The notes: generated by a model from the letters alone, not told the origin. A stretch of 64,000 nucleotides of DNA from Planobacterium oryzisoli (GCF_015354315.1 NZ_JADKYY010000001.1:62001-126000), one strand, 5' to 3'; counted from the first letter of the stretch, positions 19,168 to 27,989 are shown. Translations and numbers: made by a program.

Positions 19168-19791
19168 TTAAACCACTTCCTTTAATAAGTGTCCCATTTG
19201 CTTCTTTTTTACACTAAGGTATCCCTCACTGTGTTTATTGGCTTTTATTTCTAAGGGTATGCGGTTCATTAGGGAAATAGTACTACGTTCAAATATGCGC
19301 ATTTTCTCCGGGTTGTTGGTGAGCAGATTTACTTTTTTTATGCCCAAGAGTTCAAGCATGGTGATCCCAATCGTAAAATCCCTATTATCGATCGGAAGTC
19401 CCAGATGTAAATTGGCCTCAATGGTATCTAAGCCTTGCTGCTGCAATTGGTAGGCGCGTATTTTATTGATAAGTCCAATGCCTCTTCCTTCTTGTCTAAG
19501 GTAGATTAGTACGCCTCCGTGTTTTTGGAAATACGCCATCGCCTCATCAAGTTGTGCACCGCATTCGCACTTGCTGGAATGGAAGATCTCTCCCGTAACG
19601 CACTCGGAGTGAAAACGCACATTCACAGTTGCATTCAAATCGGTGCCTTTAGCCACTAAGGCGAGATGAGGCATCCAGTTCTCGTCTGTTGCGGAGAAAG
19701 CAAGCATTTCAAAATCGCCAAAATCTGTAGGTAGGTAGGACTTAGCCTGAATTTTTAATGGTATTAACGTAGGTTGTGGTATAGTTATCAT
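19168..19791 (-). CDS. ribA: GTP cyclohydrolase II
   Basis: First step of riboflavin synthesis: GTP to 2,5-diamino-6-ribosylamino-pyrimidinone phosphate, formate and pyrophosphate. 207 residues, stand-alone RibA without the DHBP synthase half. Zinc ligands Cys64, Cys75 and Cys77 (SECVTGEIFHSSKCECG) and the RQEGRGIGL active-site loop (99-107) are present. Many flavobacteria make riboflavin with a fused RibBA, so a stand-alone RibA placed divergently from a TetR gene suggests a conditionally expressed second enzyme; whether a ribBA exists elsewhere is not visible here. Confidence 0.93.
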   Translation of the reverse strand: MITIPQPTLIPLKIQAKSYLPTDFGDFEMLAFSATDENWMPHLALVAKGTDLNATVNVRFHSECVTGEIFHSSKCECGAQLDEAMAYFQKHGGVLIYLRQEGRGIGLINKIRAYQLQQQGLDTIEANLHLGLPIDNRDFTIGITMLELLGIKKVNLLTNNPEKMRIFERSTISLMNRIPLEIKANKHSEGYLSVKKKQMGHLLKEVV

Positions 19792-19811
19792 TTTAAATTG
19801 GTTTTATTTGG

Positions 19812-19836
19812 TACAAATATATACTAATTATTTGTA
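19812..19836. promoter_or_regulatory. Inverted repeat over divergent ribA/tetR promoters (putative TetR operator)
   Basis: TACAAATA (19812-19819) and TATTTGTA (19829-19836) form an 8-bp inverted repeat with a 9-nt spacer. It overlaps a minus-strand -7 box TATATTTG (complement of 19814-19821) for ribA and abuts the plus-strand TATATTTG at 19835-19842 for tetR. A dimeric repressor bound here would block both promoters. That the adjacent TetR protein is the binder is inferred from position. Confidence 0.55.
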
Positions 19837-19842
19837 TATTTG
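19835..19842 (+). promoter_or_regulatory. -7 promoter box of the tetR operon
   Basis: TATATTTG fits TAnnTTTG exactly; TTTGG at 19807-19811 is a possible -33 element. Predicted leader about 25 nt. Confidence 0.5.
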
Positions 19843-19871
19843 TATAAAATAATACTAAATAATACAATACA

Positions 19872-20516
19872 ATGATACCAAAACAAGAAAGAGCTGAGCT
19901 TCTCAAATCCTATAGTACCTATGTACTAGACCATGGGAAAAGGCCCGACAATGTCTATCAATTCACAAAGTCCATAGCAATGGAGGAGAATATGTTCTAT
20001 ACATTTTATGCCTCCTTTGCGAGTTTAGAGGCCGATTACCTACAGGTCCTTTTTGAGCGCTCGGTAGAGGTATGCAGCTCCACCACCTCCTATCAAAACT
20101 ACGCGGTAAAGGAATCCTTATTAGATCTGTACTATATCTTTTTTGAAAACATGGCACTAAACAGGAGCTTTATCCTCTATTTACTCCAAGGTCCACCCCA
20201 TCAGAGACTTATGGTTCTTGGAAATTTAAAAAAGCCCTTTTTAACCTTTCTAAAAGGTCTGGCGTTCGGAAGTCTTCGCGTAGAGGGTTCGAAAACGCTC
20301 CAACGCTACTTAGAGAAGGGACGTTATGAAGCACTTTGGCTCCATTTTGTCTCTGCAGTGGAGTTTTGGATGAAGGATAATTCTGCGGATTTCGTCGATA
20401 CGGATATTTATATCGAAAAATCGCTCGATACTGCCAGTGCAGTACTAGAAAACCCCGCAGCAAAGAAGGTGGTGGATTTTGGAAAATTTATGTTTCACAA
20501 GAACAAAATGTGGTAA
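19872..20516 (+). CDS. TetR-like transcriptional regulator
   Basis: 214 residues, all-helical. The N-terminal 50 residues (KQERAELLKSYSTYVLDHGK...VYQFTKSIAMEENMFYTFY) resemble a degenerate TetR helix-turn-helix of the sort usually annotated as TetR C-terminal-domain proteins in flavobacteria; the rest fits a ligand-binding helical bundle. It heads a compact operon (next gene 1 bp downstream) and faces ribA across a shared operator-like inverted repeat, so it probably represses both. The ligand is unknown. Confidence 0.7.
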   Translation: MIPKQERAELLKSYSTYVLDHGKRPDNVYQFTKSIAMEENMFYTFYASFASLEADYLQVLFERSVEVCSSTTSYQNYAVKESLLDLYYIFFENMALNRSFILYLLQGPPHQRLMVLGNLKKPFLTFLKGLAFGSLRVEGSKTLQRYLEKGRYEALWLHFVSAVEFWMKDNSADFVDTDIYIEKSLDTASAVLENPAAKKVVDFGKFMFHKNKMW

Positions 20517-20517
20517 A

Positions 20518-21855
20518 ATGAAAACAGTAGATTCAATACCTGTCTCCAAAGCCGCACGCACTGGTACCCTTTTGAAAGCCGGCGCAAAAGTGGGAGTCAA
20601 CTATCTGCGCTACTATGGAGATAGAGTACTAGGAGACAAGGATCAGGCGCAGGAGAAGTTGGAGCGTAGTAACGCAAAGGATATATATAAAAGTCTGGAA
20701 ACCATGAAAGGTTCTGGTCTTAAGGTGGCGCAAATGCTAAGTATGGAGAAAACGCTCCTACCCCAAGCGTATGTGGAGCAGTTTTCCCTCTCCCAGTTTT
20801 CTGTGCCTCCCCTTTCTATTGCGCTAGTTAGAAAGACCTTTCGCAAAGACCTTGGAAGTAATCCTGAAGAACTTTTCGACTCCTTTGCCAGTGACGCACT
20901 TTTTGCCGCAAGCATTGGACAGGTGCACCGTGCAGAGAAGAACGACCATACCTATGCGGTGAAAATCCAGTACCCGGGCGTGCGTGATTCGGTGTCTTCT
21001 GACTTGCAGTTGCTGCGTCCTTTCGCACTACGTATCCTAGGACTTCCGGAAAAAGGTTCTGAAATTTATTTTAGTGAAGTAGAGCAGAAGTTACTCGAGG
21101 AGACGGATTATGCCTTGGAGTGTATGCAGAGTCAGTCCATAGCCGCTGCTTGCAGTCATATTCCAGGATTGCGCTTTCCTAAATACTATCCGGAGCTCTC
21201 CAGTCCACGTATCTTAACTATGGACTTTATGCAAGGACAGCATATCTCGCAGTTTGTAGACGATAGGGCTAATGAACCCCTGCGGCAGCGTGTGGCCCAG
21301 TCCCTATGGGACTTTTATATGTACCAGTTCCATGTGCTTCGAAAGGTGCATGCCGATCCCCATCCCGGTAATTTTATAGTTTCTTCGGAAGGTCAGTTGC
21401 AACCAATCGATTTTGGATGTATGAAAGAACTTCCGGATGCATTTTATAGGCCTTATTTTTCATTGGTGCGGCCGGAAATCATAGAAGACGAAAGAAAATT
21501 CAATAATGCGCTGTACGCTCTTGAGATTTTGCGTACGGAAGATTCTGCAGAAGAAACTGCATTTTTTACCCAGCTATTTAAAGAAATACTCGTACTTATA
21601 ACCCAACCTTTTTCTCAAAGCACATTTGATTTTTCCTCTAAAGAGTTTATGCACAAATTAACCACTATCGGTGCAAGGTATGCTAAGATGAAAGAGCTAC
21701 GTTCCTACAATACCAACAGAGGTTCCAAGCATTTTATTTATATGAACCGTACACTGTTTGGTTTGTTTCAGCTTATGCACCAAATTAGCACCGGTCCCAT
21801 TCTGGTAGAGCGTTACAAGAATTTTACTAATCCAACGCATACGGTGGCAAACTAA
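20518..21855 (+). CDS. ABC1/UbiB-family atypical kinase
   Basis: 445 residues of the UbiB/COQ8 protein-kinase-like family. Motifs in order: KxGQ-like KVAQ at 69-72 (Gly replaced by Ala), Ala-rich loop AASIGQVHRA from 130, Lys149 in AVKIQYPG, catalytic HADPHPGN with Asp280 and Asn285, and DFG at 298-300. Start ATG overlaps the end of tetR by context (1-bp gap). UbiB proteins support quinone biosynthesis or lipid-soluble isoprenoids; here the neighbours (tetR, marR, SDR) suggest a regulated stress role rather than housekeeping ubiquinone synthesis, since these bacteria use menaquinone. Confidence 0.9.
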   Translation: MKTVDSIPVSKAARTGTLLKAGAKVGVNYLRYYGDRVLGDKDQAQEKLERSNAKDIYKSLETMKGSGLKVAQMLSMEKTLLPQAYVEQFSLSQFSVPPLSIALVRKTFRKDLGSNPEELFDSFASDALFAASIGQVHRAEKNDHTYAVKIQYPGVRDSVSSDLQLLRPFALRILGLPEKGSEIYFSEVEQKLLEETDYALECMQSQSIAAACSHIPGLRFPKYYPELSSPRILTMDFMQGQHISQFVDDRANEPLRQRVAQSLWDFYMYQFHVLRKVHADPHPGNFIVSSEGQLQPIDFGCMKELPDAFYRPYFSLVRPEIIEDERKFNNALYALEILRTEDSAEETAFFTQLFKEILVLITQPFSQSTFDFSSKEFMHKLTTIGARYAKMKELRSYNTNRGSKHFIYMNRTLFGLFQLMHQISTGPILVERYKNFTNPTHTVAN

Positions 21856-21861
21856 AGAGTT

Positions 21862-22503
21862 ATGGAGAATGAATTTTACCATGCGGCGCTTGGTACCATT
21901 ACGGATTTTCTTGCCGAGCAAAAAGCTGGAAAAGCAACTATGGAGGAGTTTCGTCAATACCTCAATCAAAAGCACTTTTTAAGTCAAAGTCCACTCAGAC
22001 TAAGTTCCAAAAGGGAAAGCGAGCTTAGTGACAACGATCTTGCAAAGCAACTTATCTTACTCAGTAGATTTTCCAAACAAATGCTCCGTAAAGCGCTTAA
22101 GGAATTTCCTGCTCTTCAAAATGAGGAGTTCACCTATCTGTACCGGTTGAAAGATGAGCCACTGCTTAGTAAGAGTGAACTCATTGAGCGTAACGGACAT
22201 GAAAAACAAACCGGTACCGAGATAATTCGTCGACTGGCACGCTCGGGACTAATCGAGGAATGTACTGATTGCAAGGACAAAAGAATCAGACGCCTTCGGT
22301 TATCACCTAAAGGCGAGTCGGAATTTGCTCAAAGTTTTAGTCAGGTCTCTAAAGCGGCTCGTCTTATGGTTGCAGTACTGGAGACAGAAGAAAAGCAAGC
22401 CTTCTTGAAGCAACTTAAAAAGCTCAATACCTTCCATTTCACTCTGTACACGAGTATGCGGAAGAATGATTTCGATTCGATTGTTAAAAAAATAGCATTA
22501 TAG
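21862..22503 (+). CDS. MarR-like winged-helix regulator
   Basis: 213 residues. The central part has the MarR layout: helices before LSKSELIERNGHEKQTGTEIIRRLARSGLIEE (recognition helix region about 110-140), then a wing DCKDKRIRRLRLSPKGES. This KDKR...L...G pattern is typical of the beta-wing. It lacks a redox-Cys pattern beyond CTDC before the wing, which could sense thiol stress. Third gene of the tetR operon (6-bp gap before, 1-bp gap after). Confidence 0.8.
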   Translation: MENEFYHAALGTITDFLAEQKAGKATMEEFRQYLNQKHFLSQSPLRLSSKRESELSDNDLAKQLILLSRFSKQMLRKALKEFPALQNEEFTYLYRLKDEPLLSKSELIERNGHEKQTGTEIIRRLARSGLIEECTDCKDKRIRRLRLSPKGESEFAQSFSQVSKAARLMVAVLETEEKQAFLKQLKKLNTFHFTLYTSMRKNDFDSIVKKIAL

Positions 22504-22504
22504 T

Positions 22505-23191
22505 ATGGCAAATTATTTAGTAATAGGTGGAGGCAGTGGTTTCGGTAAAGCGATAGCCAAGGACTTACTATCTAATCACAACGTATGGGCAACGTACCAC
22601 ACCACGCAGCTGGACTTTACACCTACCCATATGCAGCGCCTCAATGTATTGGATGAGGAGTTAACTATGGAACTACCCCAAGTGCTTGATGGGTTGGTTT
22701 ATGCGGTAGGAAACATTCCTCTCGGTGGGTTTCACAGAAGTAGTCCAGAGGATTTTTTAAAGGATTATTCGCTCCAAGTGCTGGGTGCGATAAAGGTGCT
22801 GCAAAGGGCTCTGCCGGCTTTAAAACGTTCAGAAAATCCTTCCGTAGTACTTTTCTCAAGCGTAGCGGGGAAAAAAGGTTATGGGTTTCACTCGGTTGTG
22901 TCCACTCATAAAGCAGCTTTGGAAGGCCTGGTGCGTTCCCTGGCGGCAGAATTCGCGCCCCGTATTCGTTTTAACTGCATTGCCCCAGGACTTAGCGAAA
23001 CTCCTTTGGCGTCCAGGTTACTTGACAGTCCAGAAAAGAAAGAGAAAATGGCCCAGCGTAATCCCATGAAAAGGATTGGTTCAAGCAAGGATGCTTCCTC
23101 ATTGTGCCGGTTTCTTTTAAGCGAAGAAGCATCATGGATCACAGGCCAGTGCATTGCACTCGATGGAGGGGAGTCCACTTTAGGAATATAA
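22505..23191 (+). CDS. Short-chain dehydrogenase-like protein lacking the catalytic Tyr
   Basis: 228 residues with a Rossmann N-terminus (VIGGGSGFGKAIAKD, cofactor loop 8-14) and the C-terminal SDR pattern (WITGQCIALDGG). The Ser of the triad is present (VLFSSVAG, 118-119), and Lys136 sits in STHKAALEGL, but the position four residues before the lysine is Val132 instead of Tyr. HS at 129-130 may replace it. From memory, similar flavobacterial proteins share an FHSxV...K pattern, so this may be a family trait. Last gene of the tetR-ABC1-marR operon. Substrate unknown. Confidence 0.85.
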   Translation: MANYLVIGGGSGFGKAIAKDLLSNHNVWATYHTTQLDFTPTHMQRLNVLDEELTMELPQVLDGLVYAVGNIPLGGFHRSSPEDFLKDYSLQVLGAIKVLQRALPALKRSENPSVVLFSSVAGKKGYGFHSVVSTHKAALEGLVRSLAAEFAPRIRFNCIAPGLSETPLASRLLDSPEKKEKMAQRNPMKRIGSSKDASSLCRFLLSEEASWITGQCIALDGGESTLGI

Positions 23192-23234
23192 TAGTTTTCC
23201 CACGTTAAAGTTTGTGAAGTTTTGGATGGAGTAA

Positions 23235-23264
23235 TTGCAGTACGCAAAGTAAAATGTATTTTTG
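23235..23264 (+). promoter_or_regulatory. Promoter of dedA
   Basis: TATTTTTG at 23257-23264 with TTG at 23235-23237, spacing 19 bp: both Bacteroidota elements are present. It separates dedA from the upstream operon. Confidence 0.65.
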
Positions 23265-23282
23265 CACTTTCATTAAAATACC

Positions 23283-23963
23283 ATGGAATTACTTCAATCT
23301 GCCCTAGACTTCTTCTTGAATCTTGATAAACACCTTTTCACAATGATTGTGGACTACGGGGTCTGGGTATATCTAATCCTATTTCTAATCATATTTGTGG
23401 AGACAGGGCTGGTCATCATGCCGTTCTTACCAGGGGACTCGCTCCTTTTTGCAGCCGGCACCTTTTGTGCGGGAGTCATTGGTCAAAACGGAGAGACGGC
23501 GAGTTTAAATCTTTTCCTGGTTTTATTTCTGCTTATCGTAGCAGCCATTCTTGGCGATACGGTCAATTATACGCTAGGGAAAAAGGTAGGACTTAAAGCC
23601 CTGGCTTGGAAAATAGGAGACAAGCAACTAGTGAATCCAAAGTATATTTTGCAAACGCAGGAGTTTTATAAGAAGAACGGTCCTAAAACTATAATTATTG
23701 CGCGCTTTGTTCCAATCGTACGTACTTTCGCCCCGTTCGTCGCTGGCATTGGTAGTATGCACTACAGCACTTTCATTCGGTACAATGTCATCGGTGCGTT
23801 AGTATGGGTGCTAAGTCTTACGCTGGCCGGGTACTTTTTTGGAAATATCCCCATTGTTAAGGAGAATTTTGAAACGGTGATTTTTGGAATTATCGGCATA
23901 TCCTTACTACCCATGGTATGGGAGTTTATAAACGCGAAGTATCTTACTAAGAAAGAAAAGTAA
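23283..23963 (+). CDS. DedA-family membrane protein
   Basis: 226 residues with about five hydrophobic stretches. Diagnostic blocks: FVETGLVIMPFLPGDSLLFAAG near residues 38-60, GDTVNYTLGKKVG, and FYKKNGPKTIIIARFVPIVRTFAPFVAGIG near 135-160, with the conserved Glu and Arg residues. DedA proteins act as lipid scramblases/flippases, including undecaprenyl-phosphate recycling in several bacteria. Located in the inner membrane. It has its own promoter. Confidence 0.93.
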   Translation: MELLQSALDFFLNLDKHLFTMIVDYGVWVYLILFLIIFVETGLVIMPFLPGDSLLFAAGTFCAGVIGQNGETASLNLFLVLFLLIVAAILGDTVNYTLGKKVGLKALAWKIGDKQLVNPKYILQTQEFYKKNGPKTIIIARFVPIVRTFAPFVAGIGSMHYSTFIRYNVIGALVWVLSLTLAGYFFGNIPIVKENFETVIFGIIGISLLPMVWEFINAKYLTKKEK

Positions 23964-24058
23964 AGAGAATTCCTCGACGCTGGCGACAGTGATAAGTGTC
24001 ATATTGTGCTGGGCTGTTTTTAACCGTAACTTTAAGTAACGCTTAAAAACACACACAT

Positions 24059-24301
24059 ATGGAAAACCATACACTTCGAAACGAATTTCCCCAATACCAG
24101 CAGCGCATCGAGAAACTAAGAATGCGAAGCGAGGAATTCAAGAGCCTCTATGTAAATTACGAAGAAGTTAATGCTATAATACAGCATTTTGAACGTGGCG
24201 GCTTTTCTCATACCTCTGACACTCATCTTAACGAGCTAAGGAAGAGACGGTTAAAGCTCAAAGACTCTATTTATAAACATCTCTCATTAGAGCCGAATTG
24301 A
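24059..24301 (+). CDS. DUF465 (YdcH-like) small coiled-coil protein
   Basis: 80 residues, two helices. The pattern NEFPQYQQRIEKLRMRSEEFKSLYVNYEEVNAIIQHFERGG followed by ELRKRRLKLKDSIYKHL is the classic DUF465 signature. Function is not established; the family forms helical hairpins. A TAACTTTA box about 30 bp upstream is a possible promoter and a strong terminator follows. Confidence 0.88.
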   Translation: MENHTLRNEFPQYQQRIEKLRMRSEEFKSLYVNYEEVNAIIQHFERGGFSHTSDTHLNELRKRRLKLKDSIYKHLSLEPN

Positions 24302-24328
24302 TACAAAGTGGTTGTATAGTGCCAGAAG

Positions 24329-24356
24329 CCTGTCCCTCAAAGGACAGGTTTTTTTT
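24329..24356 (+). terminator. Terminator after the DUF465 gene
   Basis: CCTGTCC/GGACAGG stem with a CTCAAA loop and a T8 tract. A smaller repeat, ATACAA/TTGTAT, lies just before it. Confidence 0.88.
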
Positions 24357-24483
24357 GTTTAGTCCGGTGTATAGAAAAAGCACCAGAGTACGCTAACCAC
24401 TTTAAGAAAACCAAGTGATTACGAGCTGTCGTTAAGAAAAAATTAATTTTTTAAGTTTTTTTTATCAATTCGCTAATAATCAC

Positions 24484-24491
24484 TACTTTTG
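24484..24491 (+). promoter_or_regulatory. -7 promoter box of typA
   Basis: TACTTTTG fits TAnnTTTG and lies between the in-frame ATG at 24489 and the true start at 24510, supporting the shorter protein. Confidence 0.55.
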
Positions 24492-24509
24492 CACCGTCTA
24501 AAATTCAAT

Positions 24510-26321
24510 ATGCTAAATATCAGAAACATCGCGATTATCGCACACGTTGACCACGGCAAGACGACTTTGGTTGACAAAATCATTCATGCCACCAGTGTTT
24601 TCAGAGACAATCAGGAATCCGGTGAGCTTATAATGGACAATAATGACCTGGAGCGGGAAAGAGGGATCACCATTCTTTCTAAGAACATTTCCGTTACCTA
24701 CAAGGACACTAAGATCAATGTAATAGATACTCCTGGCCACGCCGATTTTGGTGGGGAAGTGGAGAGAGTACTTAAAATGGCCGATGGGGTTTTACTACTT
24801 GTAGATGCTTTTGAAGGGCCTATGCCACAAACCCGTTTTGTACTACATAAAGCTCTGGAGTTAGGTCTTAAGCCTATTGTGGTTATAAACAAAGTGGACA
24901 AGGAAAACTGTCGTCCGGAAGAAGTACACGATAACGTATTTGACCTTTTCTTTAATCTCGATGCAACCGAGGAGCAACTGGACTTTCCTACATTTTACGG
25001 CTCTTCCAAGCAAGGGTGGTTCAACTCTTCTTTAGAAACAACCGATTCGATCCTTCCCCTGTTGGATGGTATTCTTCAATATGTTCCCGAACCAAAGGTG
25101 GAGGAAGGAAGCTTACAGATGCAGGTTACCTCACTAGACTATTCCTCATTTCTAGGTAGGATTGCCATAGGCAAGGTAGCACGCGGAAGTGTGAAAGAAG
25201 GGCAGTGGATTGGTCTTGCACAGGAGGACGGAAAAATTGTTAAAGGAAAGATCAAGGAACTATATGTGTTCGAGGGATTAGGGAAGAAAAAAGTAAGTGA
25301 GGTTAGTGCAGGGGATATCTGCGCCATTGTAGGATTTGACGCTTTTCAAATTGGAGATACCTTTGTAGATCTAGAAAATCCTGAACCAATGACCCGTTTG
25401 TCGATTGACGAACCTACACTTAACATGACTTTCTCAATCAATAATTCCCCTTTCTTTGGTAAAGATGGGAAGTATGTGACTTCGAATCACCTAAAAGAAA
25501 GACTGGAAAAAGAACTGGAGAAAAACTTGGCTCTACGGGTGGAGCAAACCGACGATGCCAATACCTTCCTTGTATTTGGTCGCGGTATACTACACCTTTC
25601 CGTACTTATCGAAACCATGCGCAGAGAAGGATACGAAATGACCATTGGTCAACCTCAGGTAATCTTAAGAGAGATCGATGGAGTAAAATGTGAACCGTAC
25701 GAAAGTATGGTGGTGGATGTTCCTGAGGAATACGCAAGCCGAGTGATTGATTTGGCCACGCAGCGTAAGGGTGATTTGCATATTATGGAAACCAAAGGAG
25801 AAATGCAGCATTTGGAATTTGAAATTCCTTCCCGAGGACTTATTGGTCTACGTTCACAAATGCTAACCGCTACGGCAGGGGAGGCCATCATGGCACACCG
25901 ATTTGCAGAATATAAGCCTTTCAAAGGGGCAATTGCAGGCCGTAACAACGGAGTGTTGGTTTCTAAGAACCAAGGGCCGTGTACTGCCTACTCCATTGAA
26001 AAACTTCAAGATCGGGGTCGCTTTTTTGTTGATCCAGGAGAAGAGGTGTACATGGGTATGATTGTTGGGGAACAGAACAAGCCAGGTGACCTGGTAGTAA
26101 ACATTGTTGAAGGAAAGCAGTTGAACAACATGCGGGCATCCGGAAAAGACAAAGACGGAAATATTGCGCCGAAAATACTCATGTCTCTAGAGGAATGTAT
26201 GGAATATATCCAGGCCGATGAAGCGATCGAGGTGACGCCGAACTTTATAAGGATGCGTAAGAAGGTCCTCTCTGAAGAGGATAGAAAACGTGCCGACAGA
26301 CAGGCAAAGTCCGAATCGTAA
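24510..26321 (+). CDS. typA: Ribosome-associated GTPase TypA/BipA
   Basis: 603-residue translational GTPase that binds the ribosome and helps 50S assembly, especially at low temperature and under stress. The G1 motif AHVDHGKTT is near residue 12-20; [12 protein letters not shown] (G3) and [13 protein letters not shown] (G4) follow; the C-terminal EF-G-like and BipA-specific domains ([14 protein letters not shown]...; [12 protein letters not shown]) are intact. The start [10 protein letters not shown] is chosen because the longer frame would begin inside the promoter. Confidence 0.97.
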   Translation: MLNIRNIAIIAHVDHGKTTLVDKIIHATSVFRDNQESGELIMDNNDLERERGITILSKNISVTYKDTKINVIDTPGHADFGGEVERVLKMADGVLLLVDAFEGPMPQTRFVLHKALELGLKPIVVINKVDKENCRPEEVHDNVFDLFFNLDATEEQLDFPTFYGSSKQGWFNSSLETTDSILPLLDGILQYVPEPKVEEGSLQMQVTSLDYSSFLGRIAIGKVARGSVKEGQWIGLAQEDGKIVKGKIKELYVFEGLGKKKVSEVSAGDICAIVGFDAFQIGDTFVDLENPEPMTRLSIDEPTLNMTFSINNSPFFGKDGKYVTSNHLKERLEKELEKNLALRVEQTDDANTFLVFGRGILHLSVLIETMRREGYEMTIGQPQVILREIDGVKCEPYESMVVDVPEEYASRVIDLATQRKGDLHIMETKGEMQHLEFEIPSRGLIGLRSQMLTATAGEAIMAHRFAEYKPFKGAIAGRNNGVLVSKNQGPCTAYSIEKLQDRGRFFVDPGEEVYMGMIVGEQNKPGDLVVNIVEGKQLNNMRASGKDKDGNIAPKILMSLEECMEYIQADEAIEVTPNFIRMRKKVLSEEDRKRADRQAKSES

Positions 26322-26340
26322 TTTCTAATAGTACAAATAT

Positions 26341-26367
26341 AAGGCGTCTTTTGGGCGCCTTTTTTTA
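26341..26367 (+). terminator. Terminator after typA
   Basis: AAGGCG/CGCCTT extended by TC/GG pairs, small T-rich loop, T8 tract. Confidence 0.85.
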
Positions 26368-26411
26368 TTGTAAAAAATGTTAAACTTCGTACTGCTACTA
26401 CTAATTTCTGT

Positions 26412-26419
26412 TACTTTTG
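26412..26419 (+). promoter_or_regulatory. -7 promoter box touching the GH10-like gene start
   Basis: TACTTTTG ends 4 bp before the ATG at 26424. With the usual distance from box to transcript start, transcription would begin at or inside the start codon, so the mRNA would be leaderless, or translation starts at the ATG three codons later (26433). Confidence 0.5.
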
Positions 26420-26423
26420 CCCT

Positions 26424-27989
26424 ATGAAGAAAATGCACATTCATCTACTGTGGCTGGTACTTTTTGCCCTACTTTTATCAGCCTGTAAATCGAAAACAGT
26501 TGAAAAAAGGCAGACTGTACTCGATAAAGACAGTACGTTCACTCCCCCCGTTTCCAGTAAAGTACCATCGGAGAAAGAGGTACTGGTACTGCCTGAGGTA
26601 CCCAGAGAGTTTAGAGCAGCCTGGATAGCCACAGTGGCCAATATTAACTGGCCCTCCCGAAATTCCCTAAGTGTGGCAGAACAAAAGAAGGAAGCTATTT
26701 ATATTCTGGACAGGCTTTCTGAGGCCAACTTCAATGCCGTAATCTTTCAGGCTAGACCTTCTGGAGATGCTTTTTACGAAAGTGCCATGGAACCCTGGTC
26801 TTATTTTCTTACTGGAACCGTAGGAAAAGCTCCAGAACCTTACTACGATCCTTTGCAGTTCTGGATTCAGGAATCCCATAAAAGGGGTATGCAGCTCCAC
26901 GTATGGATCAATCCGTATAGGGCGCACCATACGACCGGCGGGCCGATTACTTCGGCGAGTCTCGTAAAGAAGATGCCGGAACAAATTAAAAAGCTCCGTA
27001 ACGGAATGTACTGGATGGATCCTTCCGATCCTCAGGTACAAGACCACGTATCTCGTGTTATAGCGGATATTGTGCAGCGCTATGAAATTGATGCCATACA
27101 CATTGATGATTATTTTTACCCTTATAAGGAGTACAATGGAGGTCGGGATTTTCCGGATGAAAATTCTTGGATGGCGTACCTGAACTCAGGAGGTACATTG
27201 ACTCGCGCGGACTGGCGTAGAGCCAATGTGAATAAGTTCATTAAGCGAATCCATACGGAGATTAAAGATATAAAGCCTACTGTAAAATTTGGGATTAGTC
27301 CTTTTGGAATTTGGAAAAGTGGATATCCTCAAGACGTGAAAGGTACCTCGCAGTTCGATGAACTGTATGCAGATGCCAAACTATGGCTTAATGAGGGATG
27401 GTTGGACTATTTCTCTCCTCAACTGTACTGGAAAGAAGAGGGGCCTCAGCGCTTTAGTTCTCTATTACGTTGGTGGCAACAGGAAAATTCGAAAGGGCGA
27501 CACCTATGGCCTGGACTCAACACCGTCGGGGTGAAAAATGTGGAGAGTCGTGCTAGTGAAATTCAGGGCCAGATGAGTACGATCCGACGTGAGCTTCTAA
27601 AAAGTAAGGGTGAGATACATTACAGTATTGCAGGAGTACTAAAAGATCCACTCATGTACCAGACCATTAAAAAAACCTACGAGCAGAAAGCACTGGTGCC
27701 TAAAAGTCCTTGGATAAATGCTCCTGTCGTTCCTGCGCCCAGGCTCTTTGCCAGCGGGCAGCAGAGCTCCCTGCGCGTGGAATGGCGCACTGCACAGCCT
27801 GATAAGGTATTTGGATGGATTCTTTACGCAAAATACGATCAACAGTGGCAGTCCCATATCTTAGGTAAAGAGCAGCTGGTTCAAACACTGCCACGCACCA
27901 AAGACGGCAAGACACTCAAGGCCGTAGCATTAAGAGCGGTCGATCGTCTTGGGAACGAATCCGACTACGAGCACCTTGCAGTGGACTAA
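26424..27989 (+). CDS. Family 10-like glycosyl hydrolase lipoprotein (GHL10/DUF187)
   Basis: 521 residues with a lipoprotein signal (FALLLSAC, Cys near 21). The catalytic region begins PREFRAAWIATVANINWPS, the diagnostic GHL10 opening, and continues with VIFQARPSGDAFY, LHVWINPYR and DAIHIDDYFYPY, carrying acidic residues likely to be catalytic. The C-terminal 100 residues look like a beta-sandwich. Related enzymes act on peptidoglycan-type glycans after amidase action, so a cell-wall role is likely; substrate not proven. Exported and membrane-anchored. Confidence 0.9.
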   Translation: MKKMHIHLLWLVLFALLLSACKSKTVEKRQTVLDKDSTFTPPVSSKVPSEKEVLVLPEVPREFRAAWIATVANINWPSRNSLSVAEQKKEAIYILDRLSEANFNAVIFQARPSGDAFYESAMEPWSYFLTGTVGKAPEPYYDPLQFWIQESHKRGMQLHVWINPYRAHHTTGGPITSASLVKKMPEQIKKLRNGMYWMDPSDPQVQDHVSRVIADIVQRYEIDAIHIDDYFYPYKEYNGGRDFPDENSWMAYLNSGGTLTRADWRRANVNKFIKRIHTEIKDIKPTVKFGISPFGIWKSGYPQDVKGTSQFDELYADAKLWLNEGWLDYFSPQLYWKEEGPQRFSSLLRWWQQENSKGRHLWPGLNTVGVKNVESRASEIQGQMSTIRRELLKSKGEIHYSIAGVLKDPLMYQTIKKTYEQKALVPKSPWINAPVVPAPRLFASGQQSSLRVEWRTAQPDKVFGWILYAKYDQQWQSHILGKEQLVQTLPRTKDGKTLKAVALRAVDRLGNESDYEHLAVD

